From positions 1 through 64,000 of the forward strand of contig NZ_SCVH01000017.1 of the NCBI RefSeq assembly GCF_004296935.1: DNA of 64,000 bases, read 5' to 3'. Source of the DNA: Reyranella sp. GTDB lineage: Bacteria; Pseudomonadota; Alphaproteobacteria; Reyranellales; Reyranellaceae. The notes beneath the pieces were generated by a model, which was not told the origin of the DNA, ran no database searches, and was given only the letters and a program-made list of their open reading frames with translations. Of this stretch, positions 54,934-62,644 are shown piece by piece (position 1 is the first letter of the stretch; each line of letters opens with the position of its first letter). The translations under genes were made by a program, and so were the position numbers.

Positions 54934-56115
54934 TCAGAGCAGGTGGCCCGCTCGCTCGGCCTTGGTGCGCAGGTAGTTCTCGTTGTGTCCGTTGGCCGGG
55001 AAGGCATGGGCCACGCGCTCGGCGACCTCGATGCCGTAGCGCTCCAGCCCGCGGATCTTCTCCGGATTGTTGGTCATGAGCCGCACCCGCTGGATGCCCA
55101 TGCGGGCCAGCATGGTCGCGGCCGGCGCATAGATGCGCTCGTCGGCGTCGAAGCCGAGCTGCTCGTTGGCGTCGATGGTATCGAAGCCGTCGTCCTGGAG
55201 TTCGTAGGCGCGCAGCTTGTTCACGAGTCCGATGCCGCGGCCTTCCTGCGCGAGATAGAGCAGTACGCCCGAACCCTGCTTGGCGATCTCGGCGATGGCG
55301 CCGCGCAGCTGCACGCCGCAGTCGCAGCGCAGCGAGCCCAGCAGGTCGCCGGTGAAGCATTCGGAATGGAGCCTGATCAGCACCGGCTCGGTCGGATCGA
55401 TTTCGCCGACCACGATGGCGAGATGCTCCTTGCCGCCGTCGCTCGGCCGCCAGGCGAGGATACGGGCATTCTCGGCGCCTTCGAGCGGCACATGCGCCTG
55501 CGCCACCTGTTGCAGGGTGCGCGAGGCGGTGTCCTCGTAGGCCAGGATGTCGGCGGCCTCGACATAGATCAGGTCCTGATCGCGCGCCCAGTCGCGCCGC
55601 TTGTTGTTGGGGTCGCCGCTGAGCGGGCCCAGCACCACGGCGGGCAGCAGGCGCGCGAGCTTGGCGAGTTCGATCGCGGTCTGGGCGATCAGCGGCGCGT
55701 GGCTCGCCACCGGCCGCGACAGCTGGCGCAATGCCACATGTCGTGCAGTGGCGCCTTTGTGATCGGCCGGCGTGCTTTCGTGCGGCTGCAGGATGACGTC
55801 GACCGGCACGCCGTCGGGCAGGTCGAGGGTGATCGGCTTGTTGGTCTCGCCCATGCCGCCGGCGATGTGGGGCGGGATCTCCATGCCGATCGCCTCGGCG
55901 CGGCGGCGCGTGGTGACCAGCACGGGCGCTGCCTGGGCCAGGCCCTGGAGGCGCTGGAGAGCCCGCGGGCCGCAGGATTCGGCGGCAATCACCAGGCCGC
56001 CGGCGCCATCGTCGGCGCGGATCAGGACGATGCCGCCCCGGCGCAATTCGGCCATGGCGCGTTCGACGGCGGCGAGCGCTGTTGCCGTACGGGAATGAAC
56101 CTGACCCGGGATCAT
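54934..56115 (-). CDS. ribA: GTP cyclohydrolase II with a degenerate N-terminal RibB-like region
   Basis: 393 aa from MIPGQVHSR, chosen for an AAAGGA site; an ATG at 56130 is an alternative. The C-terminal half is a full GTP cyclohydrolase II: zinc cysteines Cys253, Cys264 and Cys266 (spacing 11 and 2 as in E. coli RibA), GRGIGLVNKLRAYELQD and TNNPEKI. It commits GTP to riboflavin. The N-terminal 190 residues look like a decayed DHBP synthase: RADDGAGGLVIAAESC replaces the acidic RENEGD motif. DHBP synthase activity is therefore unlikely. No FMN riboswitch is seen upstream. Confidence 0.9.
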   Translation of the reverse strand: MIPGQVHSRTATALAAVERAMAELRRGGIVLIRADDGAGGLVIAAESCGPRALQRLQGLAQAAPVLVTTRRRAEAIGMEIPPHIAGGMGETNKPITLDLPDGVPVDVILQPHESTPADHKGATARHVALRQLSRPVASHAPLIAQTAIELAKLARLLPAVVLGPLSGDPNNKRRDWARDQDLIYVEAADILAYEDTASRTLQQVAQAHVPLEGAENARILAWRPSDGGKEHLAIVVGEIDPTEPVLIRLHSECFTGDLLGSLRCDCGVQLRGAIAEIAKQGSGVLLYLAQEGRGIGLVNKLRAYELQDDGFDTIDANEQLGFDADERIYAPAATMLARMGIQRVRLMTNNPEKIRGLERYGIEVAERVAHAFPANGHNENYLRTKAERAGHLL

Positions 56116-56230
56116 GCTTTCCTTTACCATGGGGCGGGTATTAGCCGAAGTGAACCGCTTTTTCCCCTTCACCGTACCAGATAGAGTGGCCCGGATAATG
56201 TGGGGCGCGCAGCGCGCAGGTAGCATCAGC

Positions 56231-56929
56231 ATGTCTGTAAACAATCGTGGCAAGAAAATCCTGCTGGTCGACGACGACCAGGCGTTGCGTACCGTCCTGG
56301 CCGAACAGCTCGATCTCTATGACGGCTTCACCACCATCCAGGTCGGCACCGCCGCCGAGGGGCTGGAAAAGGCCAAGCTCGCCCATTACGACGCCATCCT
56401 GCTCGACATCGGCCTGCCCGACATGGACGGCCGCGAGCTCTGCAAGCTGATGCGGCGCCAGGGCGTGCGCTCGCCCGTCATCATGCTCACCGCCGCCGAC
56501 AGCGATGCCGATACGATCCTGGGCCTCGAATCGGGGGCCAACGACTACGTCACCAAGCCCTTCCGCATCAACGTCCTGCTGGCCCGGCTGCGCGCCCACC
56601 TGCGCCAGCACGAGCGCAGCGAGGACGCGGTCATGACCATCGGGCCCTACGAATTCCACCCGGCGGCCAAGCTGCTGATGGAGAAGGGCGGCAAGAAGAA
56701 GGTCCGGCTCACCGACAAGGAAGCCTCGATCCTGAAGTACCTGTTCCGCGCCGGCGACCGTCCGGTGGCGCGCGACGTGCTGCTGAACGAGGTCTGGGGC
56801 TACAACGCCGGCGTCACCACCCACACGCTGGAAACCCACATCTATCGCCTGCGCCAGAAGATCGAGAAGGACCCGGCCAGCGCCGCCATCCTGATCACCG
56901 ACCGGGGCGGCTATCGCCTGCAGCCGTAA
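56231..56929 (+). CDS. OmpR-family response regulator, orphan
   Basis: 232 aa. Receiver acidic pocket Asp14-16, phosphorylation Asp59 (LLDIGLPDMDG), Thr87 and Lys109 (TKPF). The DNA-binding domain contains LTDKEASILKYLFRAG, a highly conserved version found in alphaproteobacterial orphans of the CenR type as I recall. No kinase gene is adjacent. It is divergent from ribA by 115 bp and precedes the diiron oxygenase gene, which it might control. Confidence 0.9.
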   Translation: MSVNNRGKKILLVDDDQALRTVLAEQLDLYDGFTTIQVGTAAEGLEKAKLAHYDAILLDIGLPDMDGRELCKLMRRQGVRSPVIMLTAADSDADTILGLESGANDYVTKPFRINVLLARLRAHLRQHERSEDAVMTIGPYEFHPAAKLLMEKGGKKKVRLTDKEASILKYLFRAGDRPVARDVLLNEVWGYNAGVTTHTLETHIYRLRQKIEKDPASAAILITDRGGYRLQP

Positions 56930-56939
56930 TCGACTTGCC

Positions 56940-56966
56940 AAAAGGTGACCGCTGCGTCATCTTTTT
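56940..56966 (+). terminator. Hairpin with T-run after the orphan regulator
   Basis: AAAAGGTGAC (56940-56949) pairs with GTCATCTTTT (56956-56965), one G-T pair, followed by a short T-run. A direct repeat TTGCCAA flanks it. It fits a weak intrinsic terminator between the regulator and diiron genes, or an operator. Confidence 0.5.
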
Positions 56967-57004
56967 GCCAACCAGACAGAACAATCGCCCGGGAGGGCTC
57001 CGCC

Positions 57005-58072
57005 ATGAGCACGCAGCGCATCTACGCCCTGCCCGTCGAACTCACCCAATGGAAGTTCGATGGCGCGACCGATCTCCAGTTCAATTGGGAGTACGACGAC
57101 GGCTCGGCGCCGCTGCTCGAGCTCTACGAAAAGGGCAAGCAGCAGCAGTGGGACGCCAGCACGCGGCTCGACTGGTCGCTCGAGCTCAATCCCGACAATC
57201 CGATGGAGCTCAAGGACGAGGCGATCTCGATCTACGGCACGGATTACTGGAACAAGATGACCGACAAGGAGCGAAACTGGCTCCGGCTGCATCTGCAGGC
57301 CAATTCGATCTCCCAGTTCATGCACGGCGAGCAGGGCGCGTTGATCGCGACCGCCAAGATCGTGGGCACGGTCCCGGACATGAACGCCAAGTTCTATGCC
57401 GCCACGCAGGTGATGGACGAGGCCCGCCATGTCGAGGCCTACAAGCGGCTGCTGCATGAGAAGTTCAAGGTCGCCTATCCGATCAACAAGGCGCTGAAGA
57501 CCCTGCTCGAGCAGACGCTGACCGACCGGCGCTGGGACATGACCTACCTCGGCATGCAGGTGCTGATCGAGGGGCTGGCGCTCGCCGCCTTCCAGTCGAT
57601 CCGCGACAAGGCCGGCAACACCCTGGCCGGTGCGGTCAACGCCTACGTCATGCAGGACGAGGCGCGTCACGTTTCCTTCGGCCGCCTGGCGTTGCGCGAA
57701 TATTATCCGCATCTTTCCGATGCCGAGCGCGACGAGCGCGAGGAGTTCGTTGTCGAGGCGCTCTACTTCATGCGCGACCGGTTCAACCAGTCGGAAGTGT
57801 GGGAGCGGCTCGGCCTGCCGGCCAAGACGCTCGACGACATCCACTACAATTCCAAGCAGATGAATTCCTTCCGCGGCCGGCTGTTCAGCCGCGTCGTGCC
57901 GACGGTGAAGGACATCGGCCTGTGGGGCCCGCGCGTGCGCAAGGCCTTCGGCGAGATGGGCGTGATGGAATACGCCGATATCAACGTCGTCGAACAGCTC
58001 GCCAACGACGGCAAGGTGGCCGAGGAGTTCGACAAGAAGATGTTCGTCGAGAAGGCGATCGCGGCGGAGTGA
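57005..58072 (+). CDS. Ferritin-like diiron oxygenase-type protein, copy A
   Basis: 355 aa. Two carboxylate-histidine half-sites: Glu109 (MHGEQGAL) with Glu139/His142 (MDEARHVE), and Glu189 (LIEGLALA) with Glu219/His222 (QDEARHVSFG). This is the ExxH pattern of bacterial diiron oxygenases and R2-like proteins. The substrate is unknown; AurF-type N-oxygenation or hydrocarbon hydroxylation are both conceivable. GGAGGG precedes the ATG. A reductase gene is convergent 24 nt downstream and a second paralogue lies beyond it. Confidence 0.85.
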   Translation: MSTQRIYALPVELTQWKFDGATDLQFNWEYDDGSAPLLELYEKGKQQQWDASTRLDWSLELNPDNPMELKDEAISIYGTDYWNKMTDKERNWLRLHLQANSISQFMHGEQGALIATAKIVGTVPDMNAKFYAATQVMDEARHVEAYKRLLHEKFKVAYPINKALKTLLEQTLTDRRWDMTYLGMQVLIEGLALAAFQSIRDKAGNTLAGAVNAYVMQDEARHVSFGRLALREYYPHLSDAERDEREEFVVEALYFMRDRFNQSEVWERLGLPAKTLDDIHYNSKQMNSFRGRLFSRVVPTVKDIGLWGPRVRKAFGEMGVMEYADINVVEQLANDGKVAEEFDKKMFVEKAIAAE

Positions 58073-58096
58073 GCGGGTAGCTACACGACGTCGCCC

Positions 58097-59116
58097 TCAG
58101 ACGACGTCATAAGTGATCTCGACCTCGGGGCCGAAGCAATGGCCCTGGCAGGTGAGGATCCAGCCGTTGGCGAGATCGTCGTCAGTGTAGATGTCGTTGT
58201 TGGCCAGCACGATCTTGCCCTTGACGCGCTTGGCCGCGCATGAGGCGCAGAAGCCTTCCTCGCACGACGACAGCGGATTGAGCCCGGCGGCGCGCGCCGC
58301 GACCAGGATCGTCTGGCCCTTCTGGTAGGGCACCTTGTGTGTCTTGCCCTCGAAATGGATGGTGATTTCGCTCGGGATCACGTCGCCGTCCGCGGCCTCG
58401 ACCGGCACCGCGTCGTTGCCCGACGCCTCGAAGCGCTCGATGCGCACGCGCTCGCGCGGCATGCCGGCGCCCAGAAGGGTGTTCTCGACCAGCGTCATGA
58501 ACGGGCCGGGACCGCAGAGATAGGCCTCGGCGTTCTCGAATCCCTTCAGCGCGGCCAGGATTTCCTCGGGCTTGGTCAGGCCCTGCGTGGCGTCGAGATG
58601 GTGGATCACCTCGAGGCGTCCGGAGTTGGCCTTCACCAGGGCCTCGAACTCGGTGTCGAAGATGATCGAGGGCTTGTCTCGGTTGGCGTAGAACAGGCGC
58701 ATCCGGCGGGAGCTGCTTTTGAGTGCGCTCTTGATCAGCGCCATCATGGGCGTGATGCCGCTGCCGCCGCCGAACAGCAGCAGCGGCTGATCGCCGTCGC
58801 CCAGCACGAAGCGGCCGGCCGGGGGCAGGACGTCCAGCGTGCCGCCTTCCTTCAGCGTGTCGTGAAACCAGTTGGAGCCCTTGCCGCCATCGACGCGCTT
58901 CACCGTCACCTTGGGCAGGCCGTCGATCCCCGGTGCGCTGGACAGCGAATAGCAGCGGTTGAAGGCGCCGTCGGCGTGCGGCACCCGGAAGGTCAGGAAC
59001 TGGCCTGCCCGGTACTGGAACTTCGCCGCCAGATCGGCTGGAACCTCGAGCACGAAAGAGCGCGCATCTGACGTTTCCTGGATGATTTTGGCGATGCGCA
59101 ACTGATGATAGGCCAT
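58097..59116 (-). CDS. PaaE/KshB-type ferredoxin reductase (FAD and 2Fe-2S)
   Basis: 339 aa from MAYHQLRIAK; a GTG at 59134 is an alternative. FAD domain with NRCYSLSSAP, NAD-binding domain with LLFGGGSGITPMMALI and a C-terminal plant-type ferredoxin domain: Cys285, Cys290, Cys293 (SSCEEGFCASC) and Cys323 (LTCQGHC). It should carry electrons from NAD(P)H to an oxygenase. The two diiron proteins on either side are its obvious partners. Confidence 0.93.
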   Translation of the reverse strand: MAYHQLRIAKIIQETSDARSFVLEVPADLAAKFQYRAGQFLTFRVPHADGAFNRCYSLSSAPGIDGLPKVTVKRVDGGKGSNWFHDTLKEGGTLDVLPPAGRFVLGDGDQPLLLFGGGSGITPMMALIKSALKSSSRRMRLFYANRDKPSIIFDTEFEALVKANSGRLEVIHHLDATQGLTKPEEILAALKGFENAEAYLCGPGPFMTLVENTLLGAGMPRERVRIERFEASGNDAVPVEAADGDVIPSEITIHFEGKTHKVPYQKGQTILVAARAAGLNPLSSCEEGFCASCAAKRVKGKIVLANNDIYTDDDLANGWILTCQGHCFGPEVEITYDVV

Positions 59117-59196
59117 GGGAAAATCCGTGCTCACGTACCCTGAAAACCGCGGGACTCGTCTAACAGCTTGTGATAGTTTCCGGCTAGAAAAATGAA

Positions 59197-59220
59197 CGGA
59201 GCGTCATGTTTGCCGCTCCG
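59197..59220. promoter_or_regulatory. Inverted repeat in the divergent promoter region of the diiron system
   Basis: CGGAGCG (59197-59203) and CGCTCCG (59214-59220) form a 7-bp inverted repeat with a 10-bp centre, in the 150-bp gap between the reductase and diiron copy B starts. It could be an operator for a shared regulator. Confidence 0.4.
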
Positions 59221-59266
59221 GCCCCCCGGGATGGGACCGCTTTCAGCGTCAGGAGGCAAGAGACAC

Positions 59267-60334
59267 ATGAGCACACAGAAGATCTACGCGCTGCCGGTCG
59301 AAACGACGGGCTGGAAATTCGATGGCGCCACCGAGATTGCCTTCAACTGGGAATACGACGAAGGCTCGTCCGACCTGCTGAACCTCTACGAGAAGGGCAA
59401 GCAGCAGCAGTGGGACACCACCACGCGCATCGACTGGAGCCAGGAGCTGTTCGAAGGCAACCCGATGGGCATGGCCGACGAATCGATCCCGATCTACGGC
59501 TCGCCCTTCTGGGAAAAGATGACCGACAAGGAGAAGGACTGGCTGCGCTTCAACCTGCAGTGCCATTCGATCTGCCAGTTCATGCACGGCGAGCAGGGCG
59601 CGCTGATCGCCACCGCCAAGATCGTCAACACCGTTCCGGACATGAACGCCAAGTTCTACGCCGCCACCCAGGTGATGGACGAGGCCCGCCACGTCGAGAG
59701 CTACAAGCGGCTGATCCACGAGAAGTTCAAGTGCGCCTATCCGATCACGCCGTCGCTCAAGCAGCTGCTCGAGCAGACGCTGACCGACCGCCGCTGGGAC
59801 ATGACCTATCTCGGCATGCAGGTGATGATCGAAGGTCTGGCGCTCGCCGCCTTCCAGCGCATCCGCGACAGTGCCAAGAACAACCTGGCGGCGTCGGTCA
59901 ATGCCTACGTCATGCAGGACGAGGCGCGCCACGTCACCTTCGGGCGCATGGCGCTGCGCGAATACTATCCGCACCTCTCCGATGCCGAACGTGCCGAGCG
60001 CGAGGAGTTCGTCGTCGAGGCGCTCTACTTCATGCGCGACCGCTTCAACCAGGCCGAGGTCTGGATGCGCTCGGGCCTGCCGGTCGATAAGCTGATGGAG
60101 TACGCTTACAATTCGGGCGCCATGCAGGCGTTCCGCTCCAGGCTCTTCACCCGCATCGTGCCGATCCTCAAGGAGATCGGCCTGTTCGGACCCAAGGTGC
60201 AGAAGGCGCTGGGCGACATGGGCGTGATGGAATACGCCAAGATCGACATCAACCAGCTGATCGGCAACGACCTCAAGGTCGCCGACGACTTCGACAAGAA
60301 GAAGTTCGTGCAGGACTCGATCGCGGCCGAATAG
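59267..60334 (+). CDS. Ferritin-like diiron oxygenase-type protein, copy B
   Basis: 355 aa, same length as copy A and aligned without gaps as far as I can read. All diiron ligands are at identical positions (Glu109, Glu139, His142, Glu189, Glu219, His222). Differences cluster at residues 50-105, around 155-168 and in the C-terminal third. This suggests either a heteromer or different substrates. Start from ATG with AGGAGG 10 nt upstream; an upstream in-frame ATG is less likely. Confidence 0.87.
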   Translation: MSTQKIYALPVETTGWKFDGATEIAFNWEYDEGSSDLLNLYEKGKQQQWDTTTRIDWSQELFEGNPMGMADESIPIYGSPFWEKMTDKEKDWLRFNLQCHSICQFMHGEQGALIATAKIVNTVPDMNAKFYAATQVMDEARHVESYKRLIHEKFKCAYPITPSLKQLLEQTLTDRRWDMTYLGMQVMIEGLALAAFQRIRDSAKNNLAASVNAYVMQDEARHVTFGRMALREYYPHLSDAERAEREEFVVEALYFMRDRFNQAEVWMRSGLPVDKLMEYAYNSGAMQAFRSRLFTRIVPILKEIGLFGPKVQKALGDMGVMEYAKIDINQLIGNDLKVADDFDKKKFVQDSIAAE

Positions 60335-60356
60335 CGATCCTTCGATCGAGATCAAA

Positions 60357-60384
60357 AAAGGGGGCGCATGGCGCCCCCTTTCTA
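60357..60384. terminator. Bidirectional intrinsic terminator
   Basis: AAAGGGGGCGC/GCGCCCCCTTT, an 11-bp perfect stem with an ATG loop, between the convergent diiron copy B and exported-protein genes. A run of six As on the plus strand before the stem gives a U-run on the minus transcript, and a short T-rich tail follows on the plus side. Confidence 0.85.
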
Positions 60385-60395
60385 TTTGCCCGGTG

Positions 60396-61052
60396 TCATT
60401 TGCAGGCGTCGATCCTGGGCGGCGCGTCGAGCACGGTCGCCACCTTCGAGATGTCGAGGCAGCGCGTGCCGATCCACGCCCTGCCCTGCACGAAGATCGC
60501 GAACCGCGCGAAGGCGTCGGCCTGCTCGGCCGGCGTCGGCCGGTTGCGGGCCAGCAGCCAGGCCAGCGCATAGATGTTGCTGGTGGCGAAGTCGGCCGCC
60601 GCCACGTCGAGGTCCTTCGCCCAGAGAGCGGCGTTCTTCTGCGCAGCGCCGCTGGGATCGGGCAGGCCGGCGAGCCAGGCATGCGCATTGGAGGCCATCG
60701 CATAGGCCCCGCCATTCTGGTTGCGCAGCGCCTTCGCCTGTTCGGCCACGCCGACATAGCCCTGTCCTTCGATCGTGCTGTTGGCGCAGCCGCGGCGGCA
60801 GAGCGCGACGAACGACAGGTACTCGGCCAGGATGATCTCGACGTTGCCGTTGTTGTGCTTGCGCCAGGCGCGCGCAAGGTTCCAGCCCTGCGTGAGCTCC
60901 ACGCCCGACCACGGCTTGGCAGCCTGAGGCGTGTCGCGTTCGAGTTCGCCGATCACCGCCTGCGCCGCGGATTGCCATTCGGCGGGGATCTGCGCGGCGG
61001 CCGGCGCGGCAGCGAGCAGGACCAGCAGCAGGATCGAGATCGCTCGCCTCAT
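60396..61052 (-). CDS. Exported protein of unknown function
   Basis: 218 aa. Signal peptide of about 20 residues (LLAAAPAAAQ). The mature part is alpha-helical with ALCRRGCANST and TRCLD/DACK cysteines, and looks like a small soluble periplasmic protein. It follows the transglutaminase-like gene by 11 nt, so they are probably cotranscribed. No catalytic motif recognised. Confidence 0.72.
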   Translation of the reverse strand: MRRAISILLLVLLAAAPAAAQIPAEWQSAAQAVIGELERDTPQAAKPWSGVELTQGWNLARAWRKHNNGNVEIILAEYLSFVALCRRGCANSTIEGQGYVGVAEQAKALRNQNGGAYAMASNAHAWLAGLPDPSGAAQKNAALWAKDLDVAAADFATSNIYALAWLLARNRPTPAEQADAFARFAIFVQGRAWIGTRCLDISKVATVLDAPPRIDACK

Positions 61053-61063
61053 CGTGGTGCTCC

Positions 61064-61729
61064 CTAATATTTGCGGGCCGTCTTGCGATCGCGGCTTTCG
61101 TATTGAAGCAGGTTGTCGGCACGCATCACGGTGGCGTCGGGCGGCATGAGCCAGCGCATCTGAACCGGCTTGATCAGCCGGTAGTGACGCGCATCGTCGA
61201 CGGCGGCACCGACATCCCAGCAGTTCTCCTCGTTGGTGATCCACATACCGGGCGCAAAGCGGCGCAGGTCGACCGATGCCGAATAGGTGCGAAGCGTCTT
61301 GCGGCCGTTGTTGAAATATTCGTGGAAGTACGACATCGCGAGCTCGCGAAGGCTGCGATAGACGGGATCGCGCCAGCGCAGCCAGGCGTGGTTGCTCTTG
61401 GAGATCGCGCCCCAACAGCCGTTGCGGCGGAACAGGGCGACGACATGGTCGGAATCGCCCTGGGCGGCCGTCAGGTCCATGAGCAGCGGCGGATCGCCAT
61501 GCAGCCACAGCGCGCAGGCCGCGACGAAGGCGGCTTCGATGCAATGCGCCTTGCGGTGGCGCAGCACGCCGCGGACCGACCGCAGGGTATCGCCTTCCTG
61601 CTCGAAATTGGCGGGCAGGCCGGCGACGAACTCCTGCACGCGCTGCGGCGTGCGCAATGCGGCCAGAACGCGGCCCTCGTCGGCCGAGAGGCCGAGGTCG
61701 CCTGAGATGGGCTGTTTGCGTCTGCGCAT
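61064..61729 (-). CDS. Transglutaminase/papain-like cysteine protein
   Basis: 221 aa from MRRRKQPISG; a TTG 33 nt upstream is an alternative. The order Cys63 (KAHCIEAAFVAA), His95 (DSDHVVALF) and a following Asp (WLRWRDP) fits the transglutaminase-like fold with a Cys-His-Asp triad. No signal peptide. It could be a peptidase or amidase; the family assignment is by pattern only. Lies just downstream of tRNA-Ala on the same strand. Confidence 0.68.
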   Translation of the reverse strand: MRRRKQPISGDLGLSADEGRVLAALRTPQRVQEFVAGLPANFEQEGDTLRSVRGVLRHRKAHCIEAAFVAACALWLHGDPPLLMDLTAAQGDSDHVVALFRRNGCWGAISKSNHAWLRWRDPVYRSLRELAMSYFHEYFNNGRKTLRTYSASVDLRRFAPGMWITNEENCWDVGAAVDDARHYRLIKPVQMRWLMPPDATVMRADNLLQYESRDRKTARKY

Positions 61730-61781
61730 TGACTGCAATAGTGCCGCGAGGACGTGCGGCAAGCCAGTGAATGCGGCCAGA

Positions 61782-61817
61782 GAAGCGGGTCGTGAAGCGG
61801 GTCGTGAAGCGGGTCGG
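61782..61817. repeat. Three tandem 12-mers beside the tRNA gene
   Basis: GAAGCGGGTCGT is repeated three times (last base changed in the third unit) immediately downstream of the tRNA 3' end. Probably a slippage product with no evident function. Confidence 0.85.
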
Positions 61818-61823
61818 GGTGGT

Positions 61824-61899
61824 TGGTGGAGCTGAGGGGGATCGAACCCCTGACCTCCTCATTGCGAACGAGGCGCTCTCCCAGCTGAGCTACAGCCCC
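61824..61899 (-). tRNA. tRNA-Ala (anticodon CGC)
   Basis: 76 nt with encoded CCA. Acceptor stem GGGGCTG/CAGCTCC contains the G3-U70 pair that identifies alanine tRNA. D-arm TAGCTCAGCTGGGAGAGC, anticodon loop TTCGCAA flanked by CCTCG and TGAGG, and T-loop GTTCGATCC are standard. Reads GCG codons, frequent in this high-GC genome. Confidence 0.97.
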
Positions 61900-62002
61900 C
61901 TCCGACCCGGAGAACCGCGCGGATAATGGTTGCCGGGCCACCTGTCAAGCAAACCGGTCTATGTTAGCGTCCTGCCGGCTTTTTCGACGGAGAGGTAAAC
62001 CA

Positions 62003-62395
62003 GTGGCAAACGGCAAGAAGGCGGTTCAGACGGAGGCGGCGCCCAAGGCGCTCGGACCTTACGCGCAGGCGATCGTGGCCAACGGGATGGTCTTCTGCGC
62101 GGGGCAAATCCCCCTCGATCCGGCCACGGGAAACATCGTCACGGGCGGCATCGCCGAACAGACGCACCAGGTGCTGAAGAACCTGCGCGCCGTGCTGAAG
62201 GCGGCCGGCAGCGATCTCGATCGCTCGGTCAAGACCACCGTGTTCCTGAAGAGCATGGACAGCTTCGCCGCCATGAACGAGGTCTACGGCCGGCCGGAAT
62301 ATTTCGGCGCCAACCCGCCCGCCCGCTCGACGGTGGAAGTGGCGCGCCTGCCGCGCGACGTCATGGTCGAGATCGAAGTCGTGGCGCTCGTCTAG
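62003..62395 (+). CDS. ridA: RidA-family enamine/imine deaminase
   Basis: 130 aa from a GTG with GGAGAGG 7 nt upstream. It hydrolyses reactive enamines and imines released by PLP enzymes such as threonine dehydratase. Tyr20, Arg108 (PARSTVEV) and Glu123 correspond to the active residues Tyr17, Arg105 and Glu120 of E. coli RidA. The dehydratase gene at 48850 is 13 kb away, so there is no operon link. Confidence 0.93.
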   Translation: MANGKKAVQTEAAPKALGPYAQAIVANGMVFCAGQIPLDPATGNIVTGGIAEQTHQVLKNLRAVLKAAGSDLDRSVKTTVFLKSMDSFAAMNEVYGRPEYFGANPPARSTVEVARLPRDVMVEIEVVALV

Positions 62396-62398
62396 CGC

Positions 62399-62641
62399 GT
62401 GGACAATCCCATGGCCTGGATCCTCGGATTTGGCTCGTTCCTGTTGTTCGGGATCGTGGTGCTGCATTTGCTCGTGGCATTGGTGCTGATCATCCCGACC
62501 TGGCGGATCTGTACGCGGGCGGGCTTTTCCGGCGCGCTGTCGCTGTTCCACCTCGTGCCGTTGATCGGCTCGTTCATCGTCATGGCGGTGCTGGCCTTCA
62601 GCACCTGGCCCAACGGCGAAGCCTCGCCGGGTCGGCGCTAG
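62399..62641 (+). CDS. Small membrane protein upstream of the FHA gene
   Basis: 80 aa from GTG, or 76 aa from the ATG at 62411. Two hydrophobic segments (about 6-32 and 46-66) with WRICTRAGFSG between. The N-terminal module of the next gene has a similar layout (WMAWRIVEKAGLPG), so the two are probably related by duplication. Adjacent to ridA by 3 nt. Confidence 0.7.
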   Translation: MDNPMAWILGFGSFLLFGIVVLHLLVALVLIIPTWRICTRAGFSGALSLFHLVPLIGSFIVMAVLAFSTWPNGEASPGRR

Positions 62642-62644
62642 GTG

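Noticed and set aside
54740..54976. A 78-codon plus-strand frame in the ribA downstream gap
   Set aside because: It runs into ribA on the other strand, has no ribosome site and no recognisable pattern.
52249..56184. A 1311-codon open frame on the plus strand
   Set aside because: It runs antisense through the VOC operon and ribA, which have clear motifs. Its translation is rich in Arg, His, Asp and Val with no domain, the usual high-GC mirror of a coding strand.
56116..56230. FMN riboswitch upstream of ribA
   Set aside because: The gap is only about 115 bp and has none of the conserved FMN aptamer blocks.
61782..61817. Tandem 12-mers as a CRISPR or attachment site
   Set aside because: Units are directly adjacent without spacers, and no integrase gene or duplicated tRNA end lies nearby.
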